64,000 nt of DNA. Origin: Actinomadura barringtoniae (GTDB taxonomy: Bacteria; Actinomycetota; Actinomycetes; Streptosporangiales; Streptosporangiaceae). The DNA lies in assembly GCF_017573505.1 (NCBI RefSeq), contig NZ_JAGEOJ010000012.1, positions 310,001 to 374,000 of the forward strand, written 5' to 3'. The position numbers and the translations under genes are program-made. Below the pieces are notes generated by a model. The model had not been told where the DNA came from and ran no database searches. It saw nothing but the letters and a program-made list of their open reading frames with translations. Shown here piece after piece: positions 49,114 through 59,371 of this stretch (position 1 is its first letter; each line of letters starts with the position of its first letter).

Positions 49114-52043
49114 TCGGAAGGGCCGCGGAGCTGGCGCAGCTCACCGCGGCCCTCGACCGGGCCGCCGCGGGAGAGGCGGGCGTGGTTCTGGTCAGCGGCG
49201 ACGCAGGGGTCGGCAAGAGCCGATTGGTCGCCGAGCTGGCCGCGAACGCCCGCGACCGCGGCGCCGCTGTTCTCATCGGACAGTGCGCCGAATTGGGCGA
49301 GGGCATGCCGTACCTGCCCCTCACCGACGCCCTGTGGACCGGCGCCCGCGATCCCGCGGCCTCCCCCGCCGAACGCGACGCCCTGCGCACCGCCCTGGAC
49401 GCCCGGCCGGTGCTCGCTCGTCTCCTGCCGGACGGCGACGGAGCCCCGGCCGGGGCCGCACCCGACATCGTTCAGCAGCAGTTGCTCGGCGCGGCCCTGG
49501 GCCTGCTGGGCGAGCTGTCGGCCGAACGCCCCGTCCTGCTGGTCCTGGAGGACCTGCACTGGGCCGACCCGTCCACCCGGCACCTGCTGACCTTCCTCAG
49601 CCGCGTGCTGCAGCGCGAACGGGTCTGCCTGGTCGGCACCTACCGTTCCGACGACCTGCACCGGCGCCACCCGCTGCGGCCCGTCGTGGCCGAGCTGCTG
49701 CGGCTGCCGAACGTGACCGGGATCGAGCTGCGGCCGTTCGACGCCCGCGAGACCGCCGAATACCTGGCCGCTCTGGACGGCGCCCTCGACGGGGCGGCCC
49801 TGTCCCCCGAGGTCGCCGAACGGGTGCACGAGCGTTCGGAGGGCAACGCCTTCTACGCCGCCGAGCTCTACGCGGCCGCCCGCACCGGCGAGGAGCTGCC
49901 CGCCGGCCTCGCCGACCTGCTGCTGTCCCGGCTGGAAACGTTGTCCGAGCCCGCCCAGCGGGTGCTGCGGGTCGCGGCGGTCGCCGGGCGCCGGGTGAAC
50001 GACGAGCGGGTCCGCCAGGTGTCGGGGCTGGACGAGGCGACCATCGAGCAGGCGCTGCGCGAGATCGTCTCCAACCGGCTGCTGGTCCCCGAGGGCACCG
50101 ACGGCTACGTCTTCCGGCACGCCCTGCTCCGCGAGGCCGTGATCTCCGACCTGCTGCCGGGCGAGGCCGTACGGCTGCACGCCGCGTTCGCCGCGCTGCT
50201 GGCCCCCGAGGCGGCGGCCGGGCGGCCCGGGACCGCGGCCGAGCTCGCCCACCACAGCTCCATGGCCCACGACCTGCCCGCCGCGTTCGCCGCGTCGGTG
50301 CAGGCCGGGCGCGAGGCCGACGAGCTGGGCGCCCCGGCCGAGGCGCACGAGCACTACGACACCGCCCTGTCGCTCTGGGACGCGGTGCCCGACCCGGAGG
50401 CGGCGGCCGGGATCTCGCGGATCGACCTGTCGCTCGCGGCCGTCCGCGCCTCCGCCAACACCGGCGATGTCAGGCGCGCCATCTCCCGCCTGCGCCGGCT
50501 GATCGAGACGGTGCCGGAGGACGACCGCAGGGTCCAGGCCGTTCTGCACGAGCGGCTCGCCTACTACCTGGGCGACGCCGACCTGGACGAGGAGTCGGCG
50601 GAGACGGCCTGGTACGCGCTCGGGCTGGTGCCCGCCGACCCGCCCACCCGGGAACGGGCCGAGGCGCTGGCGACGCTGCTGCGCACCCTGCTGTTCGAGG
50701 AACGGTCGTCGGAGATCCCCGCGCTGGCCGAAGAGGCCCTCGCCACCGCCCGTGTCACCGGCGCCGCCGGGGCCGAGGCCAGCGCCCTGGTGTCGCTCGG
50801 CCTGCATCTGGAGCCGCGCGAGGCGGCGGCCGACGTCGAGCTGTTCGCGCAGGCCAAGGAGCTGGCCCTGAAGGCGCGTTCCTATCAGACGGCGCTGCGG
50901 GCCGCCTTCCACTACGCGCGCGCCAAGTTCGACCGGGGCGACCTGGCCGGTGCGATCGAGGCCATCGACGACGGCGTGCGGCTGACCCTCGTCAACGGGC
51001 TCGAGTGGAGCACCTACGGCATCAACAACCGCTTCATGCAGTACCTCATCCACTACACCAGCGGAGACTGGGAGACGGCCGGGCGGCTGGCGGGCGGCTT
51101 CGGCCTGCGCGTCGGGCGCACGGCCGAGGCCGAGATCTCCGCGTACGCGCTGTTCCTGGAGGTCGCCCAGGGCGCGGACCGGCTGGCCGAGCGGCTGCGC
51201 TGGCTCGAACCGCTCTGGAACGACACCCTGACGCTGACCTACATCGGGCGCGGGCTGGCCGCCGAGCGCGAACTGTGGCGGGGCGACATCGACGCGGCGA
51301 TGACCCACATCATGGCCGTGCTGAAGATGCTGGTCACCAACGATCCCGGTGCGATCCGCGTCGCCGCGACGGCGTTGTGGGCGCAGGCGGACCGGGCGGT
51401 CGCGGCGCGCAACGCCGGCGACGAGGCGACCGCCGAGGCCGCCGCGCGCGGCACCGACTACTTCGTGGACCTGGCGCGCCGCGCGGCGGCCACGACGCAG
51501 GACGGGGACCGGCGCGCCTGGCTGGGCCTGGAGGGCCACGCCTGGCTCGCCCGCGCGGAGGCCGAACGCTCCCGCGCACGGGGCGACAACGATCCGGACC
51601 TGTGGCGGGCGACGGTCAAGGCGTTCGACTACGGCTTCGTCTACGAGGTGGCGCGGTCGCGCTGGCGGCTGGCCGAGGCGCTGGCGGAACGGGGTGAGCG
51701 CGAGGAGGCCGCCGCCGAATGGGAGGCCGCCGTCCGCGACGCCGAGCGTCTCGGCGCGGACCCCCTGCTCAAGGCCCTGCGCGACCTGGGCACGCGGGCG
51801 CGGCTGGGCGGCGCCGCGCCCGCGCGCCGTCCGTCCGGGCCGCTGGACGCGCTGACCGGCCGCGAACGCGAGGTGCTGCGGCTGGTCGCCGAGGGCCGCA
51901 ACAACAAGGAGATCGCGGCGGTGCTGTTCATCTCGCCCAAGACGGCGAGCGTGCACGTGTCCAACATCCTCGCCAAGCTCGGCGTCACCAGCCGGACCCA
52001 GGCCGCGGCCGTCGCGCACCGCGAGGGCCTGCCCGAGTCATAG
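49092..52043 (+). CDS. LuxR-family LAL regulator (AAA ATPase, TPR, C-terminal HTH)
   Basis: A 983-residue regulator. Start GTG 49092 is the best in-frame choice but has GGAGG almost touching it; it overlaps the glycosyltransferase by 22 bases. Near the N-terminus LIGRAAELAQLTAALDRAAAG leads to the P-loop GDAGVGKS (36-43), Walker B LLVLEDLHWAD and GTYRSDDLHRRHPL. A long helical TPR-like middle follows. The C-terminal LuxR HTH begins LTGREREVLRLVAEGRNNKEI and contains PKTASVHVSNILAKLG. LAL proteins activate catabolic or antibiotic clusters; the target here is unknown. Convergent with the hydrogenase gene, 6 bases apart. Confidence 0.9.
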   Translation: MGDRNALIGRAAELAQLTAALDRAAAGEAGVVLVSGDAGVGKSRLVAELAANARDRGAAVLIGQCAELGEGMPYLPLTDALWTGARDPAASPAERDALRTALDARPVLARLLPDGDGAPAGAAPDIVQQQLLGAALGLLGELSAERPVLLVLEDLHWADPSTRHLLTFLSRVLQRERVCLVGTYRSDDLHRRHPLRPVVAELLRLPNVTGIELRPFDARETAEYLAALDGALDGAALSPEVAERVHERSEGNAFYAAELYAAARTGEELPAGLADLLLSRLETLSEPAQRVLRVAAVAGRRVNDERVRQVSGLDEATIEQALREIVSNRLLVPEGTDGYVFRHALLREAVISDLLPGEAVRLHAAFAALLAPEAAAGRPGTAAELAHHSSMAHDLPAAFAASVQAGREADELGAPAEAHEHYDTALSLWDAVPDPEAAAGISRIDLSLAAVRASANTGDVRRAISRLRRLIETVPEDDRRVQAVLHERLAYYLGDADLDEESAETAWYALGLVPADPPTRERAEALATLLRTLLFEERSSEIPALAEEALATARVTGAAGAEASALVSLGLHLEPREAAADVELFAQAKELALKARSYQTALRAAFHYARAKFDRGDLAGAIEAIDDGVRLTLVNGLEWSTYGINNRFMQYLIHYTSGDWETAGRLAGGFGLRVGRTAEAEISAYALFLEVAQGADRLAERLRWLEPLWNDTLTLTYIGRGLAAERELWRGDIDAAMTHIMAVLKMLVTNDPGAIRVAATALWAQADRAVAARNAGDEATAEAAARGTDYFVDLARRAAATTQDGDRRAWLGLEGHAWLARAEAERSRARGDNDPDLWRATVKAFDYGFVYEVARSRWRLAEALAERGEREEAAAEWEAAVRDAERLGADPLLKALRDLGTRARLGGAAPARRPSGPLDALTGREREVLRLVAEGRNNKEIAAVLFISPKTASVHVSNILAKLGVTSRTQAAAVAHREGLPES

Positions 52044-52049
52044 AGGCGA

Positions 52050-53071
<1,022 letters not shown>

Positions 53072-53075
<4 letters not shown>

Positions 53076-55129
53076 AGGTCGTCGTCCCCTTCGGTGACGT
53101 GCGCGACCATCAGGCATCCGGGTGCTTCGCCCACGTCCTGCCCGGCGCTCTCCAGGAGCGCGACGACGTCCTCGGCGGGCTCCTCGCCGCGGCAGGCCGC
53201 CGCGACGACCGGCAGGGCGAGGTCGCCGCCCAACGGGCCGCGCGTGCGGAACACGATGCGGTCGCCGGGCAGCAGGCGCGTCGCGGTGGTGCCGAACCTG
53301 GCGTCCAGTCCCGCGCCCAGCAGCGGTCCCTCGGCGACGCGCAGCTCGCGGGCCGTGCCGCCACGGACCAGGATCGGCTGCGGGTTGCCCGCACGCGCCC
53401 AGGCCAGCGTGCGCTCCTCGGGGTCGAAGCGGGCGATGACGGCGGTGGCCTTCGGGCCCTCGCCGTGGAAGGCGACCAGGTTGAGGCAGCCGAGTACGCC
53501 GGCCGGGTCGGCGCCGGTGAACGCGATGCCGACGAGGGCGTCGCGCAGCCGCAGCGCGCTCTGCGGCCGGTCGTCGCTGGCGTCGCCCGCCCCGAGCAGG
53601 ACGCGTCCGCCCGGCAGCACCGTGGCCTCGCACCATTCGCCGCCGGTCGCGCGAAGATGGGCGGCGATGCGCAGGCCCGGCAGGTCGTAGGGCACCTGCG
53701 GCTCGGGCGCCTCCCAGCCCTCGGCGACCAGTCCGGCCGCCGCGGAGGTCACGTCCTGGACGGCGCCGCGCAGCGCGACGAGCCTTCCGCGGGCGTCCAG
53801 CACCGGCTCGGCGTGGACGCGCAGCCGGCACTCGTGCTCGCCGCCGAACGTGCGGAACTCGAACGTGGCGGGGCGGCGTTCCTCGCGCAGGACGGTGAAG
53901 GCCTCCGCGACCGCGGGCAGGTCCTCGGGCTGAACGGCGGAGGGCAGCGTCTCGAGCCGGAGCGGCCCCTCGCGGGGGTCGATCTCGAACATCTCGTAGA
54001 CGCGCGGCGACCAGTAGACCTCGTCCTTGACCAGGTCCCACTCCGCCCAGCCCAGGTGCGCGAGTCGCTCGGTGTCGGCGAGCCGTCCCGCCAGCCGGGC
54101 CTGCTCGTCGTGGAACTGCCAGCTGACCAGCAGCCCGTCGCCGATCCGCTGCGCTCGTACGCTGAGGACGGCCGGGTGGATCTCGTCGCCGAGCGGTTCC
54201 TCGTAGGGCATCGGGTCGCGTTGCAGCGCCTCCCCGGTCTCCAGGACCTCAAGGTAGGCGTCGAAGATCCCCGAGGCCTCGAGCCCGGGGAAGGTGTGCA
54301 GGAGGCGGGTGCCGGTGATCTCGTCCGGCGTACGGCCGCGCAGGTCGGTGGCGAGCTCGTTGCAGCGGTCGATGGTGAACTCCAGCACCCGGCCGGAACG
54401 GTCGCGGATCGGGTAGAGCAGCGCCGCCGGGATCGGGATGGCCGCCAGGACCGCGTCGATCCAGGGCGCCCGCAGGTCGCCGGACTGCAGCCGCCTGCTG
54501 GACAACGCGCGCAGCCGCCGTCCCGCGTCGGTCACCAGGTCTTCGAGGTAGGTGCGGGCCCGGGCGTCGCAGGGCGGGTCGGCCTTGGACCAGACTGCGC
54601 TCACCACGGCGACCAGCCGGGTGTCGGGCTCGGCCTCGGGGGCGGCGGAGCCGAACCAGGCGAGCGTCTGCGGGCCCGGCTCGCTCAACTCGCCCGGCTC
54701 GCCCGCGTCGTGCCCCGGTTCGCCCTCGCCGCCGAGCCACCAGGACCGGTCGGCGACCGGGATGCGCACCAGCGGCAGCGCGTACTGCAGCGGGACCCGC
54801 GACCACTCCTTGACGGCCTCGCCCTCGGTTCCGGCGACGCCGCTCATCCGCATCGAGCCGTCCTCCTCGATGACCGCCAGCACGACCGCGCCCGCACCGA
54901 ACGGGTAGAGCAGGGTGTGCAGCAACCGGGCGAGGTCGTCGGCGGTGGAGCAGACGGCGAGCTCGGCGGCGACGTCGAGCGGGTCGGGTTCGGCGAACGG
55001 GCCCTCGTGATCGTGCAGGTCGAGGGCGGGTTCCTCGGCCCAGGCGGGGGCGAGGCCTGGCGGCTCCTCGGTCACGAGGTAGCGGGCCGGGTCGAACGCA
55101 TCGGGTCCCATCCCGAACGGGTCCGGCAC
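53072..55129 (-). CDS. GAF/PAS protein with degenerate SpoIIE-type phosphatase domain
   Basis: A 685-residue cytoplasmic protein, GTG start at 55127-55129 (ATG 55111 is an alternative). A GAF-like region (~50-200, LAVCSTADDLARLLHTLLYPFGAG), a PAS (~225-330, AAIPIPAALLYPIRDRSGRVLEFTIDRCNELATDLRG), a second PAS/PAC (~350-470, EYWSP-like VYWSPRVYEMFEIDP; RRPATFEFRTFGGEHECRLRV) and a C-terminal PP2C-like fold (~490-680). The phosphatase motifs are eroded: GGEWCEA instead of GGDWYD, LGAGDASDDR instead of VGDVxGHG, RTRGPLGG instead of YTDGLVE, so metal-dependent catalysis is doubtful. Coupled by ATGA to the hydrogenase small subunit, suggesting redox or hydrogen-related signalling. Confidence 0.82.
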
Positions 55130-55214
55130 CTCTCCGGTGTACCACCTTTGGTGCGCTCCGTTGAGGGTCAGACCGGTTTCGGTGATTTCAGCCCGGCAGT
55201 TCGCTCATTTCCGG

Positions 55215-56282
55215 TCACGACACCAGGCCGCGGCCCGTGATGAGCGGGAGATCGAGCGCCGTGAGCAGGCCCTTCGGCCCCTTGACCACGGCGGGAACGG
55301 CGTTCACCAGACGCATTGCGGTCGCCTTCAGCCCGGCGGTGTTGTGGTCACCGTCGCTGCCGAGCAACTGGAGGTCCACGGTGTAGTTGGGCTCGCCGCG
55401 CACCTCGACGCGGTAGCAGCCCGCCCCGGCGGGCTGCGGCCAGTCCGGGGCGAGGTCGTCGCGCAGCCGGGTGACGTGCTCCAGCACGATCACCGGGCGG
55501 CCGCCGACCATCCCGCGGACCTCGAAGCGCAGCGCCGCGACGGTGCCCTTCTCGATCGTGCCGGAGGCGACCTGGAAGGTCTCGGGCGCGGGCAGCCGGG
55601 TGTACCACTCGGCGACCTCGTCCAGCTCGACGTCCAGGCCCGCGGCGAGCTGGCGCACGACGCTGCCCCAGGCCATCGACAGCACGCCGGGCGTCAGCAG
55701 CATCGGCACGTCGTCCATCGAGCGGCCGAAGCCCATGATGTCGAACAGGACCGTGCCCTGGTCGTAGGTGGCGTAGTTGAGGATCTCCATGCAGCGCACC
55801 TCGTCGATGCGCTCGCTGATCCCGGTGACCGCCAGCGGAAACGCGTCGTTGGCGAAGCCGGGGTCGATGCCGTTGACGAAGATCGAGGCGTTGCCCGCCT
55901 CGGCCGCCTCCCGTACAGGCGCCGACATCTCCTCGGGCACCACGCCGTCGGGGAACTGCAGGAAGACCGGGCTGCTGGAGACCACGTTGGCGCCGCTGCG
56001 CAGGATGCGGCACAGGTCGTCGATGGCCTCCATGAGCCGTACGTCGGCCATCGCGGTGTAGACGACGCAGTCGGGCCGCAGCGCGAGCACCTCGTCCTCG
56101 TCGCCGCTCGCGGCCACGCCAAGGGTCTTGCCGAGCCCGGCGAGGTCGCCCGCGTCCTTGCCGACCTTGGCGGGGTTGGACACCCACACGCCCACCAGTT
56201 CCAGCTCGGGATGCGCGTCGATCCCGGCGATCGAGTGCCGCCCGACGTTGCCGGTGCTCCACTGAACGACGCGGTACGTCAC
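55215..56282 (-). CDS. DapB-like NAD(P)H-dependent dehydrogenase
   Basis: A 355-residue enzyme, GTG start overlapping the SDR stop (GTGA). The Rossmann motif VVQWSTGNVGRHSIAGI at the N-terminus and GVWVSNPAKVGKDAG belong to the dihydrodipicolinate-reductase-like/2,4-diaminopentanoate dehydrogenase-type family found widely in mycobacteria and relatives. FVNGIDPGFANDAFPL and EILNYATYDQGTVLFDIMGFG are conserved in it. Often found with SDR and LLM enzymes of lipid or steroid breakdown, as here. Real substrate unknown. Confidence 0.85.
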   Translation of the reverse strand: MTYRVVQWSTGNVGRHSIAGIDAHPELELVGVWVSNPAKVGKDAGDLAGLGKTLGVAASGDEDEVLALRPDCVVYTAMADVRLMEAIDDLCRILRSGANVVSSSPVFLQFPDGVVPEEMSAPVREAAEAGNASIFVNGIDPGFANDAFPLAVTGISERIDEVRCMEILNYATYDQGTVLFDIMGFGRSMDDVPMLLTPGVLSMAWGSVVRQLAAGLDVELDEVAEWYTRLPAPETFQVASGTIEKGTVAALRFEVRGMVGGRPVIVLEHVTRLRDDLAPDWPQPAGAGCYRVEVRGEPNYTVDLQLLGSDGDHNTAGLKATAMRLVNAVPAVVKGPKGLLTALDLPLITGRGLVS

Positions 56283-57067
56283 AGATCCTCCAGGCCGAGG
56301 TCGAGGTTCGGGGTGTCGATGCCGCCGTCCACCTGCAGGATCGACCCTGTCACATAGGCGCCGGCGGGCGAGGACAGGTAGAGGACGGCGGAGGCGACGT
56401 CGTCGGGGTGGCCGATGCGGCGCAGCGGCGTGTTGTCCTCCATCTGGGTGCGCAGCTCGTCGTTGGTCATCACGATGTCGAGCGCGGAGGTCGCGACCGA
56501 GCCGACCGCGACGGCGTTCACCCTGATCTTGGGCGCCAGGTCGAGCGCGGCGAGGCGCGTGTAGTGCGCGAAGGACGCCTTGCCGCTGCCGTACGCGAGG
56601 AAGCCGCGACCCGCCACCCGGCCCATGACCGAGGAGATGTTGACGATCGCGCCGTCGCCGGTCTCCAGCAGGTGCGGGACGGCCGCCCGGTTGAGCGCGT
56701 GCGCGATCGCGACATTGAAGTGGAACGCGTTCTTGAGATCGCGCGGGCTGGTGTCCATGAACGCGGCCGGCATGGACCCGCCGACGTTGTTGACGACGAT
56801 GTCCAGGCGGCCCAGCTCGGCCGCCGCGCGTTCGGCCAGACCGGCCGCCGCGTCCAGGTCGTTGAGGTCGGCCGGAACGACCAGGGCGCGGCGTCCCGCG
56901 GCCTCGATGTCCGCCGCGACCTTCTGCAACTGTTCCTCGGTGCGCGCCGAGACCACCACGTCCGCGCCCGCCTGCGCGAGTGCCACGGCGGTGGCCGCTC
57001 CGATCCCGCGCCCCGCGCCGGTGACCACCGCGACCTTGCCGTCGATACGAAACCTGTCCAGGATCAC
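56279..57067 (-). CDS. Short-chain dehydrogenase/reductase (SDR)
   Basis: A 262-residue classical SDR, GTG start at 57065-57067. Cofactor motif TGAGRGIG (~17-24), NNVGG (~93-97), active-site Ser in NISSVMG and the YGSGK pair (Tyr160, Lys164). The PDDVASAVLYLSSPAGAYVTGSILQVDGG end is typical of FabG-like enzymes. With Arg near the first strand end (SARTEE), NADPH is the likely cofactor. Overlaps the DapB-like gene by 4 bases, so both probably act in one pathway. Confidence 0.92.
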   Translation of the reverse strand: MILDRFRIDGKVAVVTGAGRGIGAATAVALAQAGADVVVSARTEEQLQKVAADIEAAGRRALVVPADLNDLDAAAGLAERAAAELGRLDIVVNNVGGSMPAAFMDTSPRDLKNAFHFNVAIAHALNRAAVPHLLETGDGAIVNISSVMGRVAGRGFLAYGSGKASFAHYTRLAALDLAPKIRVNAVAVGSVATSALDIVMTNDELRTQMEDNTPLRRIGHPDDVASAVLYLSSPAGAYVTGSILQVDGGIDTPNLDLGLEDL

Positions 57068-57177
57068 GCGGTCAGCCTGGCACGAAGTAGAACGTGTTTC
57101 AATGGGGCACTTTCGGTGGGAGACGCCGTCGCGGTCGCCATGGCCCCGGCACTGTCCGCGACGGCGTCTCCCGGCCC

Positions 57178-58284
57178 TCACCCCCGGAACCGGGGGATGA
57201 CCTCGGTGCCCATCAGCTCGATCGTGCGCATGACGGACTCGTGCGGGATCTTGTACGGGTTGACCAGGCACAGCAGCAGATCGACGCCCGCCTCCTCGTA
57301 GCGGCGGCAGGCGTCCGCGCAGTCGTCGGGCGTACCGACGACGCAGGCGCCGGACTCGACCAGGTAGTCCATCGACAGCAGGTCGAGCAGTCCCTCGTCG
57401 TCGGTCTTCTTCAGGTCGGCCGCGTAGCCGTAGTTGCCCAGCTCCCGTTGCTGCTCGGCCATCATCTCGGCGACCGTGGCGATCTGGCGGGCGCCGGTCT
57501 TGGGGTACCACTCGAACGACTCGCGCGCGGTGTCGATCGCCCGCGTCCGGTCGGTGTCGCAGAGCGCCATCGTGAACGTCGCCGCGCTGTCGTGCACCGC
57601 CGCCCCGATCGGCGCCGCGCAGCCCGCGACCGACTCGCGGTAGAGGTCGATGCGCCGCTTGACCTCCTCGGGCGGGATGCCGACGGCGAACGAGCACAGC
57701 CCGAGCCCGAGCGCCCCCACCTCCCGGTGCCCGTCGTCGCTGGAGGTGGCGCCCCACATCGGCGGGTGCGGAGACTGGATCGGCTTGGGCAGCACGCGGC
57801 GCCGGGGCATCTGCCAGAACTCGCCGTCGTGCTCGTATTCGTCGTTGGTCCAGGCGCCGACGGTGAACGCGATGGCCTCGCGCCACATCGCCCGCGTCTC
57901 GCGCGGGTCGATCCCGAAGCCCTCCAGTTCGGCCCGCGTCGCCGACCGTCCGGTGGCGAAGTCGACGCGCCCGCCCGAGACCAGGTCCAGCACCGCCACC
58001 GACTCGGCCGTACGGACCGGATGGTTGTAGGGCTTGGGCATCAGGCGCACGCCGTAGCCCAGCCTGATCCGCTCGGTCTTCGCCGCGATCGCGCCGTACA
58101 GCACCTCGGGGTTGGAGCAGTGCGAGAACTCCTCCAGGAAGTGGTGTTCCACGGTCCAGAAGGCGTCCCAGCCGAACCGGTCGCCCGCGACGGCCTGCTC
58201 GATGACGTTCTCGTACGCGCGCCGCTCGCTGCCCGCGTCCCACGGCCGGGGCACCGGGATCTCGTAGAAGAGGGCGAACCTCAT
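57178..58284 (-). CDS. LLM-class flavin-dependent oxidoreductase (luciferase-like)
   Basis: A 368-residue TIM-barrel monooxygenase. MRFALFYEIPVPRPWDAGSE, WDAFWTVEHHFLEEFSHCSNPEV, RIRLGYGVRLMPKPYNHPVRTAESVAVLDLVSGGRVDFATGRS is the bacterial luciferase signature, and EESGVDLLLC-type VDLLLCLVNPYKIP closes the barrel. Members use FMN or F420. Its ATG overlaps the TetR stop (ATGA), so the regulator and enzyme are one operon. Substrate unknown; alkanal- or aromatic-type monooxygenation is typical. Confidence 0.92.
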   Translation of the reverse strand: MRFALFYEIPVPRPWDAGSERRAYENVIEQAVAGDRFGWDAFWTVEHHFLEEFSHCSNPEVLYGAIAAKTERIRLGYGVRLMPKPYNHPVRTAESVAVLDLVSGGRVDFATGRSATRAELEGFGIDPRETRAMWREAIAFTVGAWTNDEYEHDGEFWQMPRRRVLPKPIQSPHPPMWGATSSDDGHREVGALGLGLCSFAVGIPPEEVKRRIDLYRESVAGCAAPIGAAVHDSAATFTMALCDTDRTRAIDTARESFEWYPKTGARQIATVAEMMAEQQRELGNYGYAADLKKTDDEGLLDLLSMDYLVESGACVVGTPDDCADACRRYEEAGVDLLLCLVNPYKIPHESVMRTIELMGTEVIPRFRG

Positions 58285-58871
58285 GCCAGCACTCCTCCCA
58301 TATGAAGACGCACGAAAGCGCGGACTGCGGCCTCGTCGGAGAGGTCGAGCGCGACGGACGGCATGACGGCGAAGGTGAAGCAGAGCCGGACGATCCACTC
58401 GCCGACCTGCCGGTGGTCCAAGCCCGGACGCAGCTCGCCGCGACCGGCCGCCGCAGCCAGGCGCGGACCCCAGAAGTCCACCCAGGCCTCCAGCAGCGGC
58501 TCGATGTGAACCGACAGCAGCATCGCCAGCAGAGAGTCGGTGCCGGCGGGCAGCCGGAGCGTGAACTCGACGTCGTCGCGGTGCCCGTGAACGAACAGCA
58601 CCGCCTCGGCGACCTGGTCGGCGAGGGTCTCCCCCACGTCCACCCGGGACTCGCTCGCCTCGACGAACGCGACCGCCGTGCGTTCCAGGACGGCCGCGAC
58701 CAGGTCCTCGCGGACCGGGAAGTAGCGGTAGACGGTCCCGCGCGACACCCCCGCCTCGACGGCGACGTCGTTCATCGACACCCGCTGCAGCCCGAAGCGG
58801 CCCATGCACCGTTCGGCCGCGTCGAGGATCCGCGCGGCGGTGCGCTCCCCGAGCGGGTGCTTGGTCTCCAC
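58281..58871 (-). CDS. TetR-family transcriptional repressor
   Basis: A 196-residue regulator, GTG start at 58869-58871. HTH is AARILDAAERCMGRFGLQRVSMNDVAVEAGVSRGTVYRYFPVREDLV. The C-terminal domain (ADQVAEAVLFVHGHRDDVEFTLRLPAG) is the KstR-like lipid-metabolism type to my eye, but that is not certain. A perfect 9-bp-arm palindrome lies just upstream of the start, where it would autoregulate the TetR-LLM operon. Confidence 0.9.
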   Translation of the reverse strand: METKHPLGERTAARILDAAERCMGRFGLQRVSMNDVAVEAGVSRGTVYRYFPVREDLVAAVLERTAVAFVEASESRVDVGETLADQVAEAVLFVHGHRDDVEFTLRLPAGTDSLLAMLLSVHIEPLLEAWVDFWGPRLAAAAGRGELRPGLDHRQVGEWIVRLCFTFAVMPSVALDLSDEAAVRAFVRLHMGGVLA

Positions 58872-58873
58872 AA

Positions 58874-58900
58874 TTGAACAACATCCGCCTAGTTGTTCAA
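58874..58900. promoter_or_regulatory. TetR operator TTGAACAAC-n9-GTTGTTCAA
   Basis: A perfect inverted repeat with 9-bp arms (58874-58882 and 58892-58900) and a 9-base spacer, starting 3 bases upstream of the TetR start codon. Symmetry and place make it the probable binding site of the adjacent TetR protein. The promoter of the divergent small gene may also be affected. Confidence 0.75.
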
Positions 58901-58991
58901 CCGGTCAACCCCTTCGGATCGATTGGCGGGACATCGCGGTCGACCTGGGGTACACCGGAGGCAGCACGTTCCGCGCCGGAGGTGGTCCGCC

Positions 58992-59204
58992 ATGAGCCGA
59001 GGCCGAGCTTCACGTCCGCACCGCCCCTCCACGTGCCCCAGCGGCAAGGTCCGCTTCCGCGACCGCATCGCGGCCAACCTCGCCCTCGCGACCATCCAGC
59101 GGCGCGATCGCCCTGGCCGGGAGAAGCTCGAGGTGCGCGTCTACCGCTGCTCGGACTGCCGCGGCTTCCATCTCACGAGCCAGCGGAGCCGGGCCGCCCG
59201 CTAG
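58992..59204 (+). CDS. Small basic zinc-ribbon-like protein
   Basis: A 70-residue protein, ATG 58992 with GGAGG 8 bases upstream. Very basic. STCPSGKVRFRDRIAANLALATI is followed by VYRCSDCRGFHLTS; the first Cys, the CxxC pair and a His can form a zinc knuckle. Comparable small proteins are widespread in actinomycetes and phages, with unknown function. Ends in TAG; a possible terminator hairpin follows 15 bases later. Confidence 0.75.
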   Translation: MSRGRASRPHRPSTCPSGKVRFRDRIAANLALATIQRRDRPGREKLEVRVYRCSDCRGFHLTSQRSRAAR

Positions 59205-59219
59205 CCACCCCGTCCTCCT

Positions 59220-59242
59220 GACCGGCCGGTATCCCGCCGGTC
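59220..59242 (+). terminator. Hairpin GACCGGC-n9-GCCGGTC after the small gene
   Basis: A 7-bp perfect stem with 9-base loop 15 bases after the stop codon. GC-rich and without T run; moderate evidence for termination before the lanthipeptide promoter region. Confidence 0.4.
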
Positions 59243-59371
59243 CGGTGAAGAACGCTCACGGCAGGCCGTTAATCCTTCACGGGTCAGTCATTATCTTCGC
59301 TACTGGAAATGGCGATTGGCGTCTGCAATCGTTTGTTTCGCACGAACGATGTCCAGGGAGAGGATTGGTCG

